Shown: piece after piece, positions 59,052-64,000 of the stretch
How the letters are laid out: each line of letters begins with the position of its first letter
Position numbering within the stretch: position 1 is the first letter of the stretch
NCBI GenBank assembly: GCA_046330255.1
Contig: JAXLTC010000001.1
Span: forward strand, 806,001-870,000
DNA from: JBBSBL01 sp046330255
GTDB taxonomy: Bacteria > Actinomycetota > Thermoleophilia > Solirubrobacterales > Solirubrobacteraceae
Direction of reading: 5' to 3'
DNA length: 64,000 nucleotides
Translations under genes and position numbers: made by a program
The notes under the pieces: model-generated
Database searches by the model: none
The model's input: the letters and a program-made list of their open reading frames with translations, nothing else
Told to the model about the DNA's origin: nothing

Positions 59052-59068
59052 GCCCGGCATGGCCGGGC
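59052..59068 (+). terminator. Hairpin after narK
   Basis: GCCCGGC and GCCGGGC pair perfectly around ATG, 13 nt after the narK stop. There is no T-tract, but the position fits the end of the nar operon. Confidence 0.45.
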
Positions 59069-59078
59069 GCTGTCATGT

Positions 59079-59084
59079 TAGGTT
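59079..59084 (+). promoter_or_regulatory. -10 box of the acylase gene
   Basis: TAGGTT, about 61 nt before the ATG. Unlike its neighbours this gene would have a leader, with a GGGAGGA ribosome site at 59133-59140. Confidence 0.35.
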
Positions 59085-59145
59085 CGCACCCGGTGTGCGC
59101 CGCCATGTGCGCCGGGCACGGATCGCAGCCATCGGGAGGAGCCGC

Positions 59146-61569
59146 ATGAAGCGCCGTCGCAAAGCCGTTCTGGTTCTCGCCGTCGCCGCCCTCGGGCTGC
59201 TGTGCGCCGCGCCGGCGGCGCCGGCTGCCGCGCCCGGCGCCCGCGCCGCGCACGGCGGCGGGTGGCAGCCCGGTGGCGACCTCGCGGTCATCCGGCGCGG
59301 GGCGCACGACATCCCGACGATCACCTCGCGCTCCTTCTACGGGCTGGGCTACGGCTACGGCTACGCGTTCGCGCAGGACAACCTCTGCCAACTGGCCGAC
59401 GATCTCACGACCGTGGTCGCCCAGCGCTCCCGCTACTTCGGCCCCGACGGGCGGGACAGCGAGGGCAAGAACAACCTCAAGAGCGACTTCTACTACCAGG
59501 ACATCATCGACCGCGGCACGGTCGAGCGCCTGCTCGCACAGCCCTATCCGCAGGGGCCCTCGCGCGAGGCGCGCGACGCCGTGCGCGGCTTCGCGGCCGG
59601 TTATGACCGCTACCTGGAGCGCACCGGCGTCGACAACCTCCCGGATCCGCGCTGCCGCGGCGGCGCCTGGGTGCGCCCGATCAGCTCGCTCGACCTCTGG
59701 CGCCGCTACTACCAGCTCGCGCTCTACGCGAGCTCGGGGAACTTCGTCGAGCAGATCGTCGACGCGCAGCCGCCGGCGGCGGCCACGGCCGCCGCTTCGC
59801 GCGCGCCCTCCCGGCGCACGCTGCGGCTCACGCGCGGCCAGCTCACCGGCACGGCCGGCGGGCTCGGCAGCAACGCGATCGCGCTGGGCCGCGACGCGAC
59901 TGCGAACGGCCAGGGCATGCTGCTCGGCAACCCGCACTTCCCGTGGTTCGGTGGGCGGCGCTTCTACGAGTCGCACCTGCGGATCCCCGGCAAGATCGAC
60001 GTCGAGGGCGCGAGCCTGCTCGGCGTCCCGGTCATCAACATCGGCCACAACCGCGACGTCGCCTGGAGCCACACGGTATCCACCGCCTACCGATTCACGC
60101 CCTACGAGCTGACGCTCGTCCCCGGCCAGCCGACCCGCTACCGCTACGACGGCGGCACGGAGGACATGACCTCGCACACGGTCACGGTCGCGGTGCGCCG
60201 GCCGGACGGCTCCCTCGGCCAGGAGAGCCACACGTTCTGGCGCTCGCGCTACGGGCCGATCGTCCGCTACCCGACCGCGTTCCTCTACTGGACGGATACG
60301 AACGCGTACGCGCTCAAGGACGCGAACGCGAACAACCTGCGGATCGCCGACCAGTGGCTGGCGATGGACCGGGCGCGCAGCGTGGAGGGGATCCGGCGCG
60401 CCCTCTCCGAGCACCTCGCCACCCCGTGGGTGAACACGATCGCGGCCGACCGCCGCGGCCGGGCCCTGTACGCGGACATCTCGACGATCCCCAACGTCTC
60501 CAACGCGCTGGTGGCGAAGTGCGCGACCTCCCCGCTCGCCCAGCTGCTGTTCGCCGCGGTCGGCCTGCCGCTGCTCGACGGCTCGCGGCCCGACTGCGCG
60601 TGGGGCAACGACCCCGGGACGGTCGTGCCGGGCATCTTCGGCGCCGAGCACCTCCCGAGCCTCGTCCGGACCGACTACGTCGAGAACGGGAACGACTCCT
60701 ACTGGCTCTCCAACCCGGCACAGCCGCTGACCGGCTTCGCGCGCATCATCGGCGACGAGGGGACGACGCGCAGCCTGCGCACGCGCCTCGGGCTGATCAT
60801 GATCCGCGAGCGCCTGAACGGGACCGACGGCCTGCGCGGCAAGCGCTTCACGCTGCGCAGGCTCCAGCGGGTCGCACTCGGCAACCGGGTCTACTCGGGC
60901 GAGCTGCTGCGTGACGCGGTCGTCGCGCTGTGCCGCGCCACGCCGACCGTCGACGTGCCGGGGACCGGAGCGGTCGACCTGCGCAAGGCGTGCGACGTGC
61001 TGGCGGCATGGGACCTGCGCGGCGACCTGGACAGCCGCGGTGAGATCCTCTGGCGCGCGTTCTTCCCGCGCTTGACCGCGCTGGGCGGCGGCGCGTTCTC
61101 GGTCCCGTTCAACCTCAGCGATCCGGTCGACACGCCGAACACGCTGACCACGGACTCCGTCGGCGTGCTCGGCGCGCTGGGCGCCACCGTCGCCGACTTC
61201 GCGCAGCGCGGGCTCCCGCTCGACGTCAGCGTGGGCGAGGCCCAGTACCGGCCGGTGCCCGGCGGGCGCATCCCGATCCACGGCTGCCCGGGCGGCGAGG
61301 GCTGCTTCAACGTCATCGCAGGCCCGAGGGCCGCGGACGGCACCTTCCAGCCGACCGGGGGCACGAGCTTCATCACGGCGGTCGGCTTCCACGGCCGTCG
61401 CGGCGTCACGGCACGCTCGATCCTGACCTACTCGCAGTCGGCCAGCGAGACCTCGCCGTTCTACTCGGACCAGACGCGCCTGTTCTCGCAGAAGCGGTGG
61501 GTGCAGACCGCGCCCTCCTGGAGCGGCTGGCGCCCGCACCCGGCCCGCGTCACGCGCCTGCGCCGGTAG
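59146..61569 (+). CDS. Secreted penicillin-acylase-family protein (acyl-homoserine-lactone acylase-like)
   Basis: The 807-residue Ntn-hydrolase precursor has a signal peptide (MKRRRKAVLVLAVAALGLLCAAPAAPAAA). Self-cleavage before Ser242 in GGLGSNAIALG would give an alpha chain (~35-241) and a beta chain starting with the nucleophile Ser. The beta chain has LLGNPHFPW, GHNRDVAWSHTVS and the AcylaseB blocks FWRSRYGPIV and LYADISTIPNVSNALV. The closest functional relatives degrade acyl-homoserine lactones or penicillin-type amides; the substrate here is unproven. It has its own ribosome site and promoter and is not part of the nar operon. Confidence 0.88.
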   Translation: MKRRRKAVLVLAVAALGLLCAAPAAPAAAPGARAAHGGGWQPGGDLAVIRRGAHDIPTITSRSFYGLGYGYGYAFAQDNLCQLADDLTTVVAQRSRYFGPDGRDSEGKNNLKSDFYYQDIIDRGTVERLLAQPYPQGPSREARDAVRGFAAGYDRYLERTGVDNLPDPRCRGGAWVRPISSLDLWRRYYQLALYASSGNFVEQIVDAQPPAAATAAASRAPSRRTLRLTRGQLTGTAGGLGSNAIALGRDATANGQGMLLGNPHFPWFGGRRFYESHLRIPGKIDVEGASLLGVPVINIGHNRDVAWSHTVSTAYRFTPYELTLVPGQPTRYRYDGGTEDMTSHTVTVAVRRPDGSLGQESHTFWRSRYGPIVRYPTAFLYWTDTNAYALKDANANNLRIADQWLAMDRARSVEGIRRALSEHLATPWVNTIAADRRGRALYADISTIPNVSNALVAKCATSPLAQLLFAAVGLPLLDGSRPDCAWGNDPGTVVPGIFGAEHLPSLVRTDYVENGNDSYWLSNPAQPLTGFARIIGDEGTTRSLRTRLGLIMIRERLNGTDGLRGKRFTLRRLQRVALGNRVYSGELLRDAVVALCRATPTVDVPGTGAVDLRKACDVLAAWDLRGDLDSRGEILWRAFFPRLTALGGGAFSVPFNLSDPVDTPNTLTTDSVGVLGALGATVADFAQRGLPLDVSVGEAQYRPVPGGRIPIHGCPGGEGCFNVIAGPRAADGTFQPTGGTSFITAVGFHGRRGVTARSILTYSQSASETSPFYSDQTRLFSQKRWVQTAPSWSGWRPHPARVTRLRR

Positions 61570-61571
61570 CG

Positions 61572-61650
61572 ACGCGGCGGCGGCGGCGGCGCGCGACCGC
61601 CGCCGCGCTACCGCCGCCGCGCCGCCGCCGCCGCGCGACCGCCGCCGCGC
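61572..61650. repeat. GCC/GCG low-complexity tract with an 18-bp direct repeat
   Basis: Almost entirely (GCC)n/(GCG)n. GCGCGACCGCCGCCGCGC occurs twice, at 61591-61608 and 61633-61650, and several hairpins are possible. It follows the acylase stop and abuts the left end of the DUF559 element, so it could act as a terminator. Confidence 0.6.
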
Positions 61651-62644
61651 GGGTTCGATTTGCTACGTATTGCATGGTCGATCGAGCACGCGCGGGCCGC
61701 AAAGAAGGGCCCGCAGATCCCGCTCGAGGCGATCGCGCCGGGTGTGAAACTGGCGCCAGGTGATTCGCACGACGCTCCAGCCGGCGACCAGCAGCGCACG
61801 ATCGCGGTCGCGATCCCGCTCGAAGCCGGAGCGTGTCCCGTGCGTGGCGTGCCCGTCGAGCTCGACCACGACCCGCCGAGCCGGCCAGGCGCAGTCCACC
61901 TCGACGCGCCGGTCGAGCAGCGTCAGCGACGCGTTGAGCCGCGGCGGGGGCAAGCCCCGATCGGCGAGGAAGCGCGCGAAGGCGGCCTCGAAGACGCTGC
62001 GGACCACCTCGCCCTCCGGCAGCCGGACAGGGCCCAGCGCGCGCCGCAGGCGCCCCGCCCCCGCACGGCCGGCGTGACGCGCCAGCAGGCGTTCGAGATC
62101 GCCGTGGTCCAGGCGACGCTGGACCTCAGCCTCCTCGATCACCCGCTCGAGCCGCCTCGGCGGTAGAGCCACAGCGAGGTCGAGGAGGGTCCGCGCGGGC
62201 GTGGTGACGGGGAAGCCGAACCTCACGGCCAGCTCGTCATCCGCCGGCCGCGAGCGGTGGGCGATGATCCCGGGGCGCCGGCACGCGCCAGGAGCGGTGA
62301 TCTCCACCCGGTCCGGCGCACGCGGGAGCAGGTCCCACAGATGGCCGGCGGTGCGGTGGCTCAGCACCGCTCGGCCGCCGCACGCCAGCAGCGCCTCCAT
62401 CCACTGCGACTCCCGTGTCCGCGGAGCGCCTCCGATCGAGTAGACGCCGTGCTGGCGGCGGACCAGGCGCCCGGCCGCCACCCGGTGGTGGATCGCGCCG
62501 CTCCCCCAGCCGAGACTCAGGAGCTGCGCCCGCGAGACGACCCCGTGCTGCGCGCTCGCGAGCTCGGCCAGCCCGCGCTCTGAGACCGCGCCGCCACGCG
62601 TGCTCGATTTTCTCCGAAATGCATGGTCGATCGAGCGCGCGCGG
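61645..62644. mobile_element. Repeat-bounded AbiEi/DUF559 gene element (putative)
   Basis: About 1 kb delimited by two direct repeats, each an imperfect hairpin of identical geometry (15-nt arms, 21-nt loop). The repeats overlap both ends of the single gene. No transposase is present. The label mobile is inference from the repeat-bounded structure. Confidence 0.45.
61655..61696 (+). repeat. Direct repeat R1 (3' end of DUF559 gene)
   Basis: A 42-nt repeat, 37 of 42 identical to R2. It contains TGCATGGTCGATCGAGC. Arms 61645-61659 and 61681-61695 pair at 13 of 15 positions. It includes the stop codon and last residues of the gene. Confidence 0.8.
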
Positions 62645-62649
62645 GACAC
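61663..62649 (-). CDS. AbiEi-type winged-helix plus DUF559 (PD-(D/E)XK, Vsr-like) protein
   Basis: The 328-residue protein begins with a wing-helix domain: ELASAQHGVVSRAQLLSLGWGSGAIHHRVAAGRLVRRQHGVYSIGG is the N-terminal domain of AbiEi-family antitoxin-type regulators. A middle region follows (~75-200: LSHRTAGHLWDLLP, PVTTPARTLLDLAVALPP). A C-terminal DUF559 nuclease-like domain (~225-315) shows the PD-(D/E)XK pattern VFEAAFARFL, EVDCAWPARRVVVELDG and VVRITWRQF. The only usable start is GTG 62649 or further upstream, so the first ~15 residues are encoded by repeat R2, and the stop lies in R1. No AbiEii nucleotidyltransferase toxin is adjacent, so it is not a standard type IV toxin-antitoxin pair. 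Confidence 0.75.
   Translation of the reverse strand: MSRARSIDHAFRRKSSTRGGAVSERGLAELASAQHGVVSRAQLLSLGWGSGAIHHRVAAGRLVRRQHGVYSIGGAPRTRESQWMEALLACGGRAVLSHRTAGHLWDLLPRAPDRVEITAPGACRRPGIIAHRSRPADDELAVRFGFPVTTPARTLLDLAVALPPRRLERVIEEAEVQRRLDHGDLERLLARHAGRAGAGRLRRALGPVRLPEGEVVRSVFEAAFARFLADRGLPPPRLNASLTLLDRRVEVDCAWPARRVVVELDGHATHGTRSGFERDRDRDRALLVAGWSVVRITWRQFHTRRDRLERDLRALLCGPRVLDRPCNT
62604..62645 (+). repeat. Direct repeat R2 (5' end of DUF559 gene)
   Basis: Second copy of R1, with differences at repeat positions 8, 11, 14, 16 and 34. Arms 62594-62608 and 62630-62644 pair at 13 of 15 positions around a 21-nt loop ending TGCATGGTCG, as in R1. Confidence 0.8.
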
Positions 62650-62750
62650 CCGACGGATGCTGCCGCAGGGCCTGTTACGCGTGAGCGACCGCCCGTGCCG
62701 ACTCTCCTGCGCGTGAGGTGACAACGCGCGCGCCGGCCGGCTGAACGCGC

Positions 62751-63191
62751 TTACCGCAGCGTGACGATCAGCGTGCCCGCGATCAGCAGCCCGAAGCCGA
62801 GCAGCCGCAGCGGGCCGAGCGGCTGTGCGGTGAGCCCGAACGCGCCGGCGCGGTCGAGCACCGCGGAGACGATCAGCTGCGTGCAGACCGTGGCCGCCAC
62901 GACGCCGCCGGCGCCAAGCGTGCGCACGGTCACTAGCGACACGGACACGATTGCGGCCCCGGCCACGCCGCCGAGCAGCCACGCGGGACGGATGTCGCCG
63001 GCGTGGCGCAGCTCGCCGAAGCCGCCGGCGAACACCATGATCGCCAGGATCAGCGCTGTCGAGACGAGCAGGCTGACGAGCGTCGCCCCGAGCGGCCCGA
63101 CGACCTTGCCCATCTGCGAGTTGGCCGGCGGCTGGAACGCGACCAGCCCGCCGGCGGCGAGCGTCGCCAGGAGAGCGAGCGTGCGGTCCAC
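62751..63191 (-). CDS. DMT-superfamily small permease (YdcZ/DUF606-like)
   Basis: A ~146-residue hydrophobic protein with about five membrane helices. ALLATLAAGGLVAFQPPANSQMGKVVGPLGATLVSLLVSTALIL matches the first half of DUF606 proteins (usually Q-x-x-x-N-x-x-L). LGGVAGAAIVSVSLVTVRTLGAGGVVAATVCTQLIVSAVLDRAG and the terminal LGFGLLIAGTLIVTLR complete the family. Such proteins form dimers or pairs of small multidrug-like transporters; the substrate is unknown. The GTG at 63191 was chosen because a TACGTT box lies 6 nt upstream. It is divergent from the next acyl-CoA dehydrogenase. Confidence 0.82.
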   Translation of the reverse strand: MDRTLALLATLAAGGLVAFQPPANSQMGKVVGPLGATLVSLLVSTALILAIMVFAGGFGELRHAGDIRPAWLLGGVAGAAIVSVSLVTVRTLGAGGVVAATVCTQLIVSAVLDRAGAFGLTAQPLGPLRLLGFGLLIAGTLIVTLR

Positions 63192-63197
63192 CTCGCC

Positions 63198-63203
63198 AAC
63201 GTA
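63198..63203 (-). promoter_or_regulatory. -10 box of the DMT permease gene
   Basis: TACGTT on the minus strand, 6 nt before the GTG. Confidence 0.35.
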
Positions 63204-63272
63204 GCGGTCGCCCGGGACGCCGCCGGAGCGCCCGCGGTGCGAGACTTGCGCGCTCCCGGCCAGGAGCACGCG

Positions 63273-64000
63273 ATGGACCTCACATTCTCAGCCAAGGAGA
63301 CCGCGTTCAGGGACGAGTTGCGCGAGTGGCTCGCCGCCAACCGGCCCGGTGAGGCGCCGGCCGAGGGCGGCGACGACGCCGCCTACGCCTGGCGCCGCGA
63401 CTGGCAGCGGCGCCTGAACGACGCCGGCTGGGCGGCGCCCGCCTGGCCCGCCTCCTACGGCGGCCGCGGCGCGACGCTGACGGAGTCCGCGATCTACTTC
63501 GAGGAGCTGGGCCGCGCCCGCGTGCCGCTGCCGGCGAACGTGCTGGGCCTGCTGCTGGGCGGGCCGACGCTGATGGTCTGGGGCACGCCCGAGCAGAAGG
63601 AGCGCTACCTGCCGCCGATCCTCTCCGCGGAGGAGATCTGGTGCCAGGGATTCTCCGAGCCCGACGCCGGCTCGGACCTCGCGAGCCTCAAGACCAAGGC
63701 CGTCGCGGACGGCGACGACTGGGTCGTCACCGGCCAGAAGGTGTGGACGAGCGGCGCCCAGTACTCGAAGTGGTGCATGCTCGTGGCGCGCAGCGAGCAG
63801 GGTCTTGCCAAGAAGCACCAGGGGCTCACCTACTTCCTGATGGACATGGAGCAGGACGCCGTCCAGGTTCGCCCGCTGCGACAGATCACCGGGGAGTCAG
63901 AGTTCAACGAGCTGTTCATCGAGGAGGCCAGGATCCCCGCGGAGAACGTCGTGGGGGGAGTGGGCAACGGCTGGAAGGTCGCGCTCACCACGCTGATGAA
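63273..64000 (+). CDS. Acyl-CoA dehydrogenase (5' part, cut by window end)
   Basis: The first 242 residues of an acyl-CoA dehydrogenase. The N-terminal helical domain includes LREWLAANRPGEAPAEGG and the longer WRRDWQRRLNDAGWAAPAWPASYGGRG typical of the steroid/terpenoid-type FadE group. The FAD signature WCQGFSEPDAGSDLASL and the TGQKVWTSGAQYSKWCMLVAR strand follow. The C-terminal catalytic Glu or its replacement lies outside the window, so activity and heteromeric (alpha2beta2) status cannot be judged. The ATG has CAGGAG ~6 nt upstream. Confidence 0.92.
   Translation, partial: MDLTFSAKETAFRDELREWLAANRPGEAPAEGGDDAAYAWRRDWQRRLNDAGWAAPAWPASYGGRGATLTESAIYFEELGRARVPLPANVLGLLLGGPTLMVWGTPEQKERYLPPILSAEEIWCQGFSEPDAGSDLASLKTKAVADGDDWVVTGQKVWTSGAQYSKWCMLVARSEQGLAKKHQGLTYFLMDMEQDAVQVRPLRQITGESEFNELFIEEARIPAENVVGGVGNGWKVALTTLM

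Noticed and set aside
59146..61569. Assigning the acylase to the nar operon
   Set aside because: A hairpin and a separate -10 box and ribosome site lie between narK and the acylase, and the functions are unrelated.
61572..61650. The GCC/GCG tract as a CRISPR-like or coding repeat
   Set aside because: It has no regular unit and spacer structure and no supported reading frame. It is low-complexity sequence with terminator-like hairpins.
61663..62649. Calling the DUF559 locus a type IV toxin-antitoxin system
   Set aside because: Only the AbiEi-like winged helix is present. There is no AbiEii nucleotidyltransferase gene next to it, and the C-terminal domain is nuclease-like.
1..64000. tRNA, rRNA, riboswitch and CRISPR signals
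   Set aside because: I looked for tRNA arms and TTC-x-A-x-C loops, rRNA blocks, known riboswitch cores and regular repeats and recognised none. A covariance-model scan would be needed to exclude weak cases.

Overview
The window is chromosomal DNA of a very GC-rich bacterium (roughly 72-74% G+C by eye, heavy GTG start use, GTGA/ATGA gene overlaps). Gene content and style (MMPL transporter, UDPGP-type uridylyltransferase, DUF4333 lipoprotein, PPA1498-like metallophosphoesterase, many divergent TetR pairs, AbiEi/DUF559 protein) point to an Actinomycetota member, most likely class Thermoleophilia (Solirubrobacter/Conexibacter-like). That placement is inference; no rRNA is present. No rRNA, tRNA or CRISPR array was recognised.

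Layout. 1-8340: end of a phosphatase-like gene, a cNMP/CBS/DUF294 signalling protein, a DnaQ-like exonuclease, a secreted GH31 glycosidase, a metallo-beta-lactamase-fold hydrolase, a DUF4333 lipoprotein, msrA and an acyl-CoA dehydrogenase behind two palindromic operators. 8340-11280: a lower-GC accessory island with a decayed IS3-family transposase and a three-gene operon (unknown protein; membrane-anchored gamma-glutamylcyclotransferase fusion; EctA-like acetyltransferase). 11280-28840: housekeeping and envelope genes, including a receiver/thioredoxin-reductase-like hybrid, an M14 peptidase, GH1 beta-glucosidase, typA, two TetR regulators, a polysaccharide deacetylase with a glycosyltransferase, a metallophosphoesterase, UDP-sugar pyrophosphorylase and a Baeyer-Villiger-type monooxygenase. 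28840-49260: GMC oxidoreductase, murF, a benzoylformate-decarboxylase-like enzyme coupled to a D-2-hydroxyacid dehydrogenase, a glycosyltransferase, a 1,872-residue teneurin-like RHS protein, zwf, a degenerate P-loop kinase, an alpha/beta hydrolase and an MMPL transporter. 49365-50891: an intact-looking IS1182-family element. 51124-59038: a complete narGHJI-narK nitrate respiration operon. 59146-64000: a secreted penicillin/AHL-acylase-family protein, an AbiEi/DUF559 gene bounded by two hairpin-forming direct repeats, a DMT-family permease and the start of another acyl-CoA dehydrogenase.

How the parts work together. NarK would move nitrate and nitrite, and NarGHI (matured by NarJ) would respire nitrate with quinol electrons. 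The decarboxylase and dehydrogenase form a plausible D-2-hydroxyacid to 2-oxoacid to aldehyde route. Acyl-CoA dehydrogenases, the BVMO and the GMC oxidoreductase suggest catabolism of lipids and aromatic or terpenoid compounds under TetR control.

Two non-genic patterns stand out. First, a TANNNT -10 box lies only 6-10 nt before the start codon of about sixteen genes, which implies widespread leaderless transcription and also decides several starts. Second, a 37-40 nt dyad built on TAGGGGG/CCCC arms occurs twice. The most unusual locus is the DUF559 gene, whose two ends lie inside 88%-identical direct repeats that each fold into a 15-bp-arm, 21-nt-loop hairpin.
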